Origin: Apus apus
Taxonomy: Eukaryota > Chordata > Aves > Apodiformes > Apodidae
Direction: 5' to 3'
Length of the DNA: 64,000 nt
NCBI RefSeq assembly: GCF_020740795.1
Contig: NC_067312.1
Coordinates: 56,573,405-56,637,404 of the forward strand
Of the stretch, positions 22,672 through 62,600 are shown piece after piece. The translations under genes and the position numbers were made by a program. The notes beneath the pieces were generated by a model. The model was not told the origin of the DNA, made no database searches, and saw nothing but the letters and a program-made list of their open reading frames with translations. Position 1 is the stretch's first letter. Every line of letters begins with the position of its first letter.

Positions 22672-22984
22672 TACTGTAGAGTTACTGCTGTGGAACTTGC
22701 ATGTGTGAATGGAAACAGAAGTGAAAACACTGCAATTAATTTAAAACATTATTTTATACTGTAGACCAGTAATGTAATATACCAGTATAGCTTTTTAAGA
22801 AGTTAATTTGTTTGCTTTTTGCTTTAATCAAACTTCTGTGGAAACTGTATTTTCATGTTCCTTGGTTGTACTAGCCAGCACTACACAAATGTTACAAATG
22901 AAAGATGTAAATTGTTAATCAAAGTGGTTTTCATGGGAGAGTGAAGTACTAGTTTGTTTTTGGTCAGGTTGTGCTTGCATGTTG

Positions 22985-23325
22985 GTTATCATCCCTTCAA
23001 GGAAGCTTGAAGGGGATGTACAGGAAAGGAAAGGGACTTTTTACAAGAGCATGTAGTGATAGGACAACAGGTAATGAGTTTTAAGCTGAAAGACGGTAGA
23101 TTTATGTTAAAAATTAGGAAGAAGTCTTCAGTGTGAGAGTGATGAGACACTGGAACAGGTTGCCCAGAGAAGTTGTGGATGCCCCTTCCCTTCAAGTGCT
23201 CAAGGGCAGATTGGATGGGGCTCTGAGCAACCTGGTCTAGTGGTAGGTGTTTCTGCCCATGCAGGGAGGCTGTAACTAAATGATCTTCTGGATTTTTTCC
23301 AGCCCAAACCATTCTCTGTATAGTG
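22985..23325 (+). mobile_element. CR1 LINE 3' fragment
   Basis: It matches the CR1 terminal region: GGACTTTTTACAAGAGCATG, TAGTGATAGGACAACAGGTA, ACTGGAACAGGTTGCCCAGA, GAAGTTGTGGATGCCCCTTC and a degenerate end TTTTTCCAGCCCAAACCATTCT. It is a 5'-truncated plus-strand copy inside the span of the REXO1-like relic. Confidence 0.92.
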
Positions 23326-23962
23326 GCAGATGATATCTAATTAAAGGCTTTATTTGACTTCACGAGAGGTACCCTTATAAAATAAACCATTTTCAAGGAA
23401 CTCGTCAAAAAGTTAGTGCAGGCCTATTTTGGTTTGTTAGTGCCAACTTTGCTTTGCAGTTTTGAGTGGCAGAGTATCACACAGTTCTCTTGTCAGAAAA
23501 ATTACTATTTTGTTGTTGTTATTTAAAGCAGAGTTAATTGAAGAATCCTGGGGTCAGATAAAACCTGCATTATAATAGTTTTGCTTTCTAGCTAAATATA
23601 TCAAATGTTACAACTTTTCAGTCAGTTTGGTTATTGACATTTGTTTAGGATCTTAAGTATGGATTACCTCATGCTTCCTATCTCCAGTATGTACCTTCTT
23701 ACTTCCTAAACTGACTGTTGCATTCCCCAGCAGTGGTGAGATTAGGTTGAGACAATCATACACATTGCCTTTGTTTCCTTTGTGCAAAAGTTGCCTTCTC
23801 CCTGGTAGCAGCACACAGTTTAATGCTGTTCTTAGAGGATCTTCCTTAGTAAATAAATGTTGCATACCATTAAATGCATCTTTGTAACTGGACCTTTGTG
23901 AATACCTTAAAGTCAACAGTATAGTAAAAGCAGAAGATATACCTGAAGGGGAAGATGATTGG

Positions 23963-24040
23963 TGGTGTGGTTTAACCCCAAACTGTAACTAATCACCCCA
24001 GAGCTACTCACTCATTCCCACCTGTACAGCTGTCAAACAG
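23963..24040 (+). mobile_element. Short LTR-like fragment
   Basis: GGTGTGGTTTAACCCCAAAC followed by AACTAATCACC and GCTACTCACTCATTCCC resembles the 5' end of a second common avian LTR group (GGTTTAACCCC, then a CACTCACTCCC block). Only about 75 bases can be recognised; the 3' part is missing or unrecognisable. Confidence 0.5.
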
Positions 24041-24218
24041 TCAAACACTGTCAAAGTGTTCAATGTACAAAAGTGTTCCAGTTTCTTTCCCTTGTAGAAG
24101 GGACAATCTTAAAATTCTAAATATAGTATGTTGAGAATACAAGACCTGAAACTCTTAGGTGGCTTGACTTACAGGATATCATATACCTTATTTGACTGAA
24201 AAATTTAATATATAACAG

Positions 24219-24314
24219 AGCTCGAAGACATGGCTTCAGTAACAGTCTTCTCAGAATATTTGAAAAGCATGTCTCAGAGGTTGTGCTTTCTTGAGCAAGT
24301 TCAAACAGCAGTAG
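24219..24314 (+). other. Exon-like open segment with good splice borders
   Basis: An AACAG acceptor and a GTAAGG donor bound 96 bases open in one frame, reading LEDMASVTVFSEYLKSMSQR then LCFLEQVQTAV, phase 1 in and 1 out. It lies between the two REXO1-like blocks. I could not align it convincingly with REXO1. It may be a diverged exon of that relic or chance. Confidence 0.25.
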
Positions 24315-25697
24315 GTAAGGTATAGAATGGCAAGGCAGAGCACTACTTCATGGGTTGGAAAGTACATGAGAATTGAAACTGTGATGGGAAGCTCAGATGA
24401 TTGCCTCAGTTTTCTTATCCAAATCAGAAAATGGTTTCTACTGATTATTAAATGTTCTGTTTTGGTTTTTATGGTACATTTAGCAGAGGAGAAAACCGGA
24501 ACCTGCACGGTTATTACCCTGTGTCTTCTGGTTCTGTGAATAGTAGAGGTTGTGAAGTGGTATAAACTCGACCACAGGTAAAATCTATTGCTCTCCTCCG
24601 TTAGATTCCATAGCTTTTATATAGACAATCTAAATACATATTTCAGGGATAGTTCTTATGAAAAGATGCTGATTAAAGCATTCATGTAAATCTAGTGATA
24701 TCTGCATATATTTTTAAGAATGCCCCTTCTACGCATGTGGCTATATACCTAGGCTGCTCACTGAGAGGGAAGTGTAACCACTTCCACACTCAATGGGATA
24801 CTGCATTGCTTTAATATGGTAGGTATCTGAATTGCAGTTACATTTTTGCAAATGTCTCAAGATCTTGGCTTCTGAGTCTAGGCTGCTACATAGGACAAAT
24901 AATCTCAGATCACTGTCATTTAAATTTTACAAGAGATAGTTAGAAGTGAAGTAATATTGTTCTTTAGTGCAAAAAGATTTTATATTTTTTTTAGCTGCTA
25001 CCTCAGAAACACAGAATGAGAAGGGGATTTTGCCACCTTCAAAAAGCTAAACTGTATGCTGTGAGATTTTTCTTCCACAACTGTTTTGATTTCTGAATAA
25101 CCAATGCCTGTCCCGGACCTATTTGAGATCCTCTGTGCCTTTATTAGAACTTCTGTACTCAAAGTGGTATCTTTCTTTAACCTAAATTAAATTTAAATTT
25201 CCCTTCAGTAAGCTCACTTAGGATTTAATGAGGTACACGTATTCAAATTAGTGAATTTGACACTGTGTCAAATCTTTGTGTGTGAAGAAAAGATTGAGTA
25301 GGTCTGTTCTCCACCTGTACTGAAGTTATTAAGACAGACCAAACATACAGTTTTGGCTTTGAATAGGAAGTGCTCAGAACTTTCATTAGTTAACTACTAT
25401 TATCCTGACAGCCTGCATTTTCGTGTATTAATGTAATGTTAGGAGGGGTATTCTGATGCCTACAGTAAGTGCCAACTAATGAGGGGATTGTGTGCATTTC
25501 TTGTTTGGTTGACTAACACTCCTTTCTAGCCAGAATGCATTAAAACCTTTCAACTATAGTATTTGTATTTAAGGGAATTGTATAAAATGCGTAAATTTGT
25601 AAGTGGTTGACTTTTAAAGCTTTGACTAAATGTAATAAAAATGTATTACTGTCTATAATCTAACACTTTTAACTTTTTTTTTTTTGTTCTCCTCCAG

Positions 25698-25789
25698 TTA
25701 GTGGCCGTAATTCCAGGGAAGATGCAATTGCTTGTATGGAACTAATCCTTTGGAAGGTCAAGGAGAACCATAGAAAGAGAAAACGATGA
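25698..25789 (+). pseudogene. REXO1-like terminal exon
   Basis: A long T tract and CTCCTCCAG precede it. It encodes SGRNSREDAIACMELILWK then VKENHRKRKR and ends TGATGA. In REXO1 the last exon likewise carries the end of the exonuclease domain (SEDA, with a conserved Asp) and a short basic tail. This block is open and well preserved, in contrast with the missing core. Confidence 0.65.
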
Positions 25790-28150
25790 TGATTATGGTT
25801 CTGGAGGAACAAGGTGAGGGGAAAAAAATGTCAACATTGGTTTGGCTCACTGCTCTGTAATGCTTCAGTCTCAGTTACTTTTCTGATGTGAAAAAGAAGA
25901 AAATGGGAAAATCTAATGGTAAGACTTAAATGTATCTACTTCTGAAGCCTAAATTGTACAGGAAGGGGAAAACACAAATGCACAAAATACATACAAGTAA
26001 GATGCAGGGAGTAAATTATTGTGTTAAACAGCAAGCCCATCTTTTTTTTCTCCTGTTGTTAAAAAAGTATTATTTCTGTAATCATCCTTATTGCTCTGTG
26101 TAGCTAGAAGCTGTTCTTTGCCGTAAGAGAAAGTTTAAAGTTGTGCATGTGACTCTTGACTTCACCTTTTTCAGGCTCTGTGAAATAAAACTTAAACTTT
26201 ATTTGTATAGCAGATTAAGATTATTGTTTTCTTTTTCACTCTCCCTCCTGGTTCTGTCTACCTCTCCATCTGTTTTCAATGAGAGAGAAGACAAACTTAC
26301 TCATGTTTAATGTACTAGTTGACAAGAAAAGGCATAATGCTATAAATATGACCTCTGCTGAACCAGAGTAAGCTGGTGTCTTTTAAAGTAAGTTGAGCCT
26401 ATAGGAAGCTTTTCAACTGTGAAAGCAGCAAGCTTAGCTGACTTCAAGGGTTTGCAAAAAGTAAAGTATTTCAAGAAATAAATATGTTCACTGTTTTACC
26501 TAAAACTGGATTATACACCAATATATAATTCCCTATCTCCTGCCTAAAAGAGGATTCAGCATCTGGTGCTTTCAGAGAGGAGGATTTTAAAGTCTGTTGC
26601 CACTTATTGTTATGTGAAGGAAACAGAAGGAAATTAAATGGGCCACATATTTTACAACACTAGCACCTTGCTGAAGTTATGCTTTGCACTGATTTGTCAA
26701 ACAAAGTTGAGAGTGGTGAGCAAAAACGGTCTTGACCAAGGACCCTATAAGAAAAGATAAGTAGTGTAAAGAAGAACTTTCAGTTCTCACAGGTGTGCCC
26801 TGAAAAAAGAGTACACCATATGACTAAACCTGTGTTGAAGGTTAAAAATCATAGTAGCTGCTTCTTACACATTGAAGTACCTGGGGGATGTGTCCTGTTC
26901 TGTGAGATACTAACACACCAAAGCAGTGGTTAAAAGTTGCATTGTGAATTTATTGTCCATATATATGCTGCTCAGAATGTCAACAAAAAAAAAAGAAAAA
27001 AATAAAAAAAAAAAGCCTGTGTCTTTTCTTCACCCGAGAGGAGATAATACTTCTTGCTATGTTAATAGGACTGTCCTGTGTACAAGCCCTCCTACACCTT
27101 ACAGAAGGGGCTTTGGCATGTTCTTTACAAAGGAGGTGCTCATAGATCCTCCCAGCTTTGAAAGCGGAGGTTGCCTTTATTATCTAGCTTTGAGTAAGGA
27201 AAGAGGTAACTCTGCTCTGTCGAATCTTTGTCTTAGCAGAGAAACCTGTGTTAGTCATCCAACAAGCTATTAGCAGTTACCAAACTGGTAATTCTGAGGC
27301 TCTATAGGCCATCTAAGGAACCTTCATCATTTGACTTCATAACTACTTTATGTAGTTGACTATTGAATTATTGAAACCAAATGGATAAAATATTGTGCAC
27401 AAAGAGTAAAATAGTTTTAGATGCTAACATTTTTTGTAAAAATAGCAAAATAAAACAGTCTTCTGATGCTGGACATAATGAAATTTTGCCAAAACTGAAA
27501 GATGGTATGGATAAAGGCAGAGTTAATCATTGGAACAGTGACTTAACTCAGAGTCTCTGCTGCTGCCTGGCTTAAGCATACTTTTTTTTTCCTATAAATA
27601 TTTAGGATACAGACTTAGATACTGCAAAACCTGACCCAGTATCTTTAAGACTTGGAAGCTTAGTTTAGGTTTTGGGGATGTAAGAGACTAGTGTGGTCTG
27701 ATTTCACTTCTGCAGTTTACAGAGCGACTTACTGTAACTACTGGCTCCTACTGTGGGAATGTCACTCCCTGCCTCATATGTTGCACTATTGACTGAATAG
27801 GGGAACTAGCTCTGAGGTATTATAAGGAAATATTACACTTGGTTTGAGGATTTTGACTTACAGCCTGGAACAGGTTGGCTTGCTTTGCTCCAGCTTGTTT
27901 AATCAGTATTCCCCTCTGTCCAACTAGTTGCCTTGCACATGGGAATGGCTGAACAATATGGGACTTGGGGAAAGGCAGAATGGTGTCTTGGGAGCAAGGG
28001 ATGTTCTGTACAATCACAGGAAAGGAATTAGCAGAAAGAGGGAGAACTTGTGTTTGATCACAGCTGAATTATGCCCTTGTAATGGAATTGTTAATATTTC
28101 ACTGGGCCTCTGCTTATATTCTGCTTTTCTGTTCCCTATCTGGTGGAGTA
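25790..28150. other. Gene-free interval with chance ORFs
   Basis: Short ORFs at 26926-27273 and 27381-27575 have no recognisable domains. The second (MDKILCTKSKIVLDANIF) is Lys/Asn-rich and could be a scrap of an old gene but has no splice support. An A-rich run with interspersed G lies at about 26,980-27,015. Confidence 0.4.
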
Positions 28151-28154
28151 CACA

Positions 28155-28375
28155 CAATCACAGTGTAGCTGGGATTGGAAGACATCTGGGGAGATCATGG
28201 AGTCTAGCTGTCTGCAGTGGCCAGTCAGGTTTTTAATATCTCAAAGGCTGGAGACTCTGCAACTGCTCCAGGCAACCTATTTCATGGCTTTACCAACCTC
28301 AATGGAATTTCCTAGATTTCTGTTTGTGCCCATTGCTTCTCATTCTGTCACTGGATACTGCTGAGAAGAGGCTGC
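28155..28375 (-). mobile_element. CR1 LINE 3' fragment, inverted
   Basis: The plus strand is the reverse complement of a CR1 3' region: GGGATTGGAAGACATCTGGG, GAGATCATGGAGTCTAGCTG, a CCAGGCAACCT block and TTTGTGCCCATTGCTTCTCA followed by TGTCACTGGATACTGCTGAG. It is diverged and lacks the terminal octamers. Confidence 0.75.
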
Positions 28376-31300
28376 TTCCACCTGTCTTACTTCCTTCCAT
28401 CCGGTAGTTATGTGTTTTGATGACATATATGTAACAGTCAACATTTTGTCTTCTAGTTTCAGCAAATGCCTGGTTATTATACATTGGCTGATGTAGAGGG
28501 GCTGGCTGTGTTTGACTTTAAAATGATGTCAGTCAGTCTCTCCACAGAGAATTAAGAATTAAATATTCCCATTATTTTAGACCAGGCATGTTCTTCCTTT
28601 TGGGTTACTGAGGAGTGGGAGAAGTGCAGCCATTGGATTAGCTGAATTTAGACATCCTCAAGAGTAGCTATATCTTAATTTTCAGCTAATCTAATGAGAG
28701 TAAAGGTGCTTCTCTCGAGTTTTCGTTACCCCTCACCTTATTCTGGTGTCTAGTGACCTTACACTACCCAATTATGTCTGTTCTCAGATAATTTCTTTCC
28801 TGCCAAGCACACTGTGTTCTGTAGCTCCTGAGTTTTGCTTGGACATACAAAGGAAGTCTTGTTTTGTCTGAACTCTGACTGTTGAACAATCAGAGCTGTT
28901 GCACTAAACGGAATATGAGAATGAGTGAGGGAGAAAGCTTGGGGGTGTAGGCTTTTCTTCTGCCTTTTTGTTCTTAAATGCTCACTGTCAACAATAGTTT
29001 ATTTTTAAACTATAGATAATGCTAGACTATAAGCAGTTACCTGCCATTCTGTGTCACATACTTCTCAAAGCATGGCCAGCTCCATTTGTCTGAAACATTT
29101 ATTTTCTTTCCCAACCAAAAGCTTGTACTGAGTATGAACTTGATAGCTGCATGTGAGAGAATATGGGAAAACTAATGCTATGATATCAATAAACAACACG
29201 TGGAGTAGCTGATGATACTCTTAAGCTTGTGCATAGGTGTCAGCAGGTGTAAACAGGTGGAGGTGTATGAAGAAAGTTAGGACAGGTGGTATTTGGAATA
29301 ATGGAAAACTGTTGGCATTCGTAGCATAATGCTCTTGACAGCAATACAAAGCATTTGGGAAGAAAGGGACATGGGATTGGTTGTATTGTACTGCAGAAGG
29401 CAGAACATCAGCCTTCTAGCAGTTCATCTGAGAATGTTTATATAGCATCGGCTGCCATAAATGTGGCTTTCCAGCAGTGGGTAACACACAGTAAAATCTA
29501 GCTATTGCACCTGGGATGCCCAGTGCATGTTGCAAGTATAGAAACAATTAGTCTATCTGAGACTGACAGAACTAGTGAGTGTTTTTAATAGCTGTAGTTC
29601 TGTGATGTGTAGACTGAACAGAGACATGTCAAGCTGTCTGTTTGTATTATTGTTTTCTTTTGTGTGTTTTTTAAAAAAGTAATTCACTACAGCAGGTTAG
29701 AAAGCTAATGCATGTCACAACATTAAATGAACATATGAAAAACATTTATAAGAATACTTAAAAGACTTTCAGTTAAATTCACAGTGAGACCTGAGCACTA
29801 AACATACAAACGGTATTGACCAGCCTATTGGTTTGATAATTGACTCTGATTCTTCCCTTATGTGGCATATTGGTCCAAGAAAAAGTTTGCCACAAAGAAG
29901 AAACTTACATGAAGTAGCAGAACAGTCAGTTGTGACTGTTTGTTAAAGATATATGAGACAATATGCTGATTTTGTCCTGCGAAAAGTTCTGTACAGAAAG
30001 TGGAGCAGTTCCAGCAGAAGATGTCAGCTAACTTTGCCTGGCAGCCTGGAAAGCACCCATGAAGGTCTGCTTCTCTTCACCTTAATGACCTGTAGAAAGC
30101 TGGTTGGATTCATGCTTCAAAAATGGCTGGCCAAGTAATCTTTTATGAAAACACAGTGGAATTTGTTTCTCTCTTCCAGTATGGAGTTGTTCCTTGGCTC
30201 AGTGAATCTCTGCACCCCATAAATGCAGATTGTAGCACATTTACTTACATGTTTTCCATGTTTTGCCTACCTCGAGGCCACAAAAATGACCTCAGCATGC
30301 TTGTTTATTGACTTACTCCCTTTCAATAAGGCTCTTGGTGCTTCTATTTGAGTCAGCCATTAATGTTACTCTACTCCTGCCTTGTAACCAACCTGTCAGG
30401 AGGGAAAACCCTTTTCTCTTTCTCTCTCTAGCATCTTCCTTCAAGACTTGGAGGGTGACCCGATCCATCCAGCTAGAAAGTCAGCGTGGTCTGATGGTCA
30501 GTTATGAGCTGGTGAGTCACGGGGGTGTGAGGAGAACATACATGCAAGGCATGAGGTTACCTGATACGTGAGGTTTGAACAGGGTAAGTCCACAGGATCC
30601 CACATGGTTGACTTGATAACAGAAGTTCAGGTGAATCTGGTGTCTATTTGTGTAACCTAAGGACTAGAAGATCTTTCTGGCAGGCTGGATATAATTGTTT
30701 TGAATCATTTCAGTACAGTCTTTTTAAGAGGCCATACCATGCTACATATCCCATAAAGGATAAAATAAGCAAAAGTAAGTAAGCTCTGCTTGAATGTAGT
30801 AGGTAGTAATTTATAATTATGCAGTGAAAATTTTTAATGAAATAAAATTAAGTTTCATGTATATCCTGACTACTTGTAAAAATGTGCTTTACATTATGTA
30901 GTATATTCTTCAATGCTGTACTTCACAATAATTGCTGTATGGCTGCCTCCAATAGGATTACACACTTCAAACTGTATGCATATTTTGCATATCGACAAAC
31001 TCTGACTGTTAAACTGGACAGTGAAAGAGCAATAACGTGCCTTATATCTTACAGGAGTCAACAGAATTTTTGAACAGATTATTTCTACCAGTTTACTTCT
31101 ACATTCAAATAACATACTGGATTGACATCTGCTTGCAACTCCCATTGCTGCATTGAGCTTAGCATTTTTGTTTTAATTACAAGGAAAAGTCTATGAAATA
31201 CTACTAGAAGATCCCCATTTTGCTATCAGTAGCTCTTGGAAAGTATAAAAATTATCTAAGATGGCAAAACCTAATGGATTACAGTATGTACGTATAGACT

Positions 31301-31582
31301 ATAGCTACATGACTAGAAAAAAAAGAAAATCCTGCATATGAAACAGCAGATTTTATGACTTCAGTCTATTCCTACTCTGAACAGTATATACACTTCTACA
31401 GCCTGTGGAGGCAGAGGTTACTGTGTGATATACACATACATATCTGTAGTACAACAGTATTACTGTATTACATACAGTTAGAGCTATACAAAGTTCTACA
31501 CAGCACATCACATTTTGGGCTTCGGGAGATTGAGTTTTGCTTTTCTTCAATACATCACTGATGACTGAAGATTCCTCCTGTC
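28376..31582. other. TEK 3' flank including the probable 3' UTR (minus strand)
   Basis: The TEK stop codon is at 31,583, so the sequence immediately below it is 3' UTR on the minus strand. Candidate minus-strand poly(A) hexamers are ATTAAA at 31,172-31,177 and AATAAA at 30,304-30,309, which would give UTRs of about 0.4 or 1.3 kb. The plus-strand ORFs 29953-30571 have no recognisable domain. Confidence 0.4.
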
Positions 31583-59668
<28,086 letters not shown>

Positions 59669-62600
59669 CTAAGGAAAAAAGCAACAAGTGAAAAAATGTA
59701 CAGCAAAGTTTGAGTGGCTGATCAAATCACTGGACACGTTGTTTCACCCAGTACTCAGGATTTCTCTGGCTGGTGTCTTGTACAGCTTTTGTCCAAAATC
59801 GGAAACCTGTAGATTAGCTATTCTGCTATTCTGTCTTTAGGATTTACTTTTAATGTCACAAACAGATGGAGCTTGTTCTTCTCAGAAGAGGAAATAAGCC
59901 TTGCAAGCTTGTGGAATTTCTTTTAAGAGCTGTTGCAGAATCCTGAGGAAATCTGTGAGCTGCAGAAGCTGATAGAACCTTGGATAGTTAGACACGTGCT
60001 TAAATGCCACATGTGTGGTGCTTTGCTGGTAGCAAGGTCAGCAGATCATAAGGCTGTCGGTTTAATAGTATTTCTTTTATGTCCTTTACATGGCTTTAAT
60101 ATGTATGAATTGTTGTAAAACTGATATATCTTTCAGTTATAGGAACTGGTAGTACTTTGGGCAGTTGGAGTATTTCTTTTTCCAGCTGTTTTATGAATTT
60201 GGATTAATGATTTCACAATCATTTGAATGTTAACCATTCAAAGCCCTAACAGACAGTGGCAAGAACCGTGGCAAAAATAAACTTGAAGAAAATATTAAGA
60301 GCAGGTCAGCAGCCCTAGTAAAGCCATTTTTTATGAGGGCAGGTTTTAAATTAATCAAGATGGCTCCCTCTGATCAATAGAACTACCAGATATACATGGA
60401 GATGGAAGTTCTTTGAAAATGGTAGCCACAAGCTTAATTAAAGCAATCACTGGTAGAGCGCTATAGGTTCAGTCGTTCAAATCTGCATAACAGGAGGGAA
60501 ATACAGCTCTCTCATAATTAACAATTTGCAAATAACAGGCGTTTCCCTTTGCTTTTGAAAATAAGGGTAAGGAGAAGGGAAACGGTAACAGGAAGAATAA
60601 CTGATTTCTTCTATTCATCACATCTCTTTTCCTGCTTTGGGTACAAGTATATTTTGCATTTACAGAGAGAGACCCAATATTTAGTACCACTCAGCTTCCA
60701 AATGTTTCTCTGATTGGAAGGAAGGGGTATAGTCTCTGATAAGGGAGGTCAAAGGGTCTGAGTGCTGACTGAAGTCTTTGCGTGTGTCTCTGTAGCACTG
60801 GGGCCAAGGGAGGAGGTCCTCTTTTGCTCTCAATGCCAGCAACCACTCTAGGGACTGAAGTATCTTGACAGCACGCCGACACTCACCACACCCAGCCCAG
60901 CCTGCCACAGTCACCACCCTTTAATGTGCCAGCCCAGATAACTTGCAGTTGCATAATGGATAAACAAAACCTTCTGAAAATTATGCAAAGTCTGTTAAAC
61001 TAAATATTGCATAAAGATGTGGGTCAGCAAAGTCACTTCATCCTGCTGCACATTGCAAAAATAAATCCTTTCAACAAAGTTAAAGATGTATGTGACAGAA
61101 ATGAGGCCAGACTTGTGTATGCATTGTCTGGGTCATCCATCTCAACATTTTTGTTTTTATATGATGAACATTTGTGCTTTTACTATGAGTCTTATACATA
61201 AGCTGAAGGCAGATGTAATTCAGCAGTCACCAACACTGAAAGTAGAGGGCTTCAGTTTATATCAGCAAGGATCACATGCCAGGTGGAAGTATTCATAAAA
61301 TCATAAATTGCCAGATCCTGATTTCTGAAGACTTTTGTGAAATTAGGAACCAAATCTGGATCCAAACTCCATGACTTCACATGATTATCTGCATTGAGGT
61401 TAGGCAGGGTGGTGCAGATTAGAACTGAAATATTTTGATGTTCCTGCCTAGCAGAAGGCACAGAGCTGGAACTGCCTTCCCAATATAGAGATACAGGACC
61501 AAGCTGCTGGGATTCTTCAGAGGATGGCTCCAGTTCCACTTCTCTAGCCAACACAGATGGAAAGGTGAAAAGAACACCTCTGTCTCCCCACCTCCCATCT
61601 CAACCTTTTAGTAAGCTGAGGAAAAGTAGTAGAAGTCTGAGTTTTGAGATTAGCTTTGATGTTGCCTTTGATCCCTATGCAAGACAAAGGAAAGCAATAT
61701 CATACCAGATTCAAGGCATTTGCTTCATGCTTTTCTCTTTCATTGTAGTAGCACAAATCACGTAATCAAGGTATAGAGCAACCATAGCTCAGGCATATTG
61801 CTTATTTAAACTTGTGATTATTCCAGATTAATCAAAATTACCAACTGGTGGATGGATAGTGTTCTGATTGATTGTCTAAATATAGGTGGATTTTTGTCAT
61901 ATGAGACACTGCAGAGTAACCCAGAAACCTGCACGAGGTAGACAGAGCACAGATGGAGTTTCATGTCATCCTGGAGAAGCACTGGGGATATTTTCTGTGT
62001 CTAAAAGGGGGTAATATCTATGCATAGGTACGGAATCTTACACCAAGCATGACTTGGCAGCTAAGGTTTCCCAGCTGGGATACACTGCAAGGAGAAATTA
62101 AACTATATCCGAGATAAAGTTTTGCTCTAAGGAGAATTCTAGGTGCAATTGGAAAAAAAAAAAAAAAAAAAAAAAAAAAGGACAAAGTACACTGATTTGA
62201 AGGCACTCACATGTTTAACTCAGAATCTAGAAAGACTGACATTTTAAAACCAGCCTAAGTTCTCTGAGGAAGGCTTTCTTTGACTCCACTGGGAGTTGCT
62301 GCTCTCAGATTGTGAAAAACAAATAAACAGACAAGCACAAACAGCCAGGAAAGTGTTAGATGCACATATGCTTTGTGCTTATGTGTTCCTGCAGCATTTC
62401 TTTCTGGTAATGGAATTTAAACTACGCCAGCTGTCCTTGCTGAAGAGGAATCTACCTAGTCTGGCAAAATTTAGGCAAAGCCTACCCTTGATGTTAATAA
62501 ATACTTTTAGTATGTAAGGACCAAGTAAGGACAACAGGATTTAGCTCTCTGAGAAAAGCACAACAAACTCAGACAGGAAACAGCCTGTCTCTGTATCAGT

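Larger units (their letters stand above)
20702..25789 (+). pseudogene. REXO1-like RNA exonuclease relic (intron-containing)
   Basis: Two blocks identify it. The 5' block (20702-22223) follows a TTTTGCAG acceptor and encodes polar, acidic, Lys-rich sequence like the REXO1 N-terminal half, ending with ESDDPLEECGRIFYEFEKA, which matches the REXO1 motif SDPMEECLRIFNE. The 3' block (25698-25789) follows TTCTCCTCCAG and encodes SREDAIACMELILWKVKE then a basic end and two stops, matching the REXO1 C-terminus (SSEDAGACMHLVIWKVRED). A boundary conserved at this last exon argues for a DNA-level duplicate, not a retrocopy. It appears dead: there is a TAG at 21,061, shifts of frame before and after 21.9-22.1 kb, an LTR insertion in the exon, and I find no YALDCEM-type catalytic exon between the blocks. 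REXO1 proteins are 3'-5' exonucleases; no activity is expected here. Confidence 0.65.

Noticed and set aside
29953..30571. Chain of three plus-strand ORFs that nearly abut downstream of TEK
   Set aside because: They are in different frames with no shared domain, and they lie opposite the TEK 3' UTR or flank. No evidence links them as one gene.
60681..60917. Two overlapping minus-strand ORFs in TEK intron 1 (one with a Cys-rich start)
   Set aside because: Considered as a possible TEK exon 1 or transposon protein. There is no signal peptide, no phase-1 donor at a suitable place and no family match.
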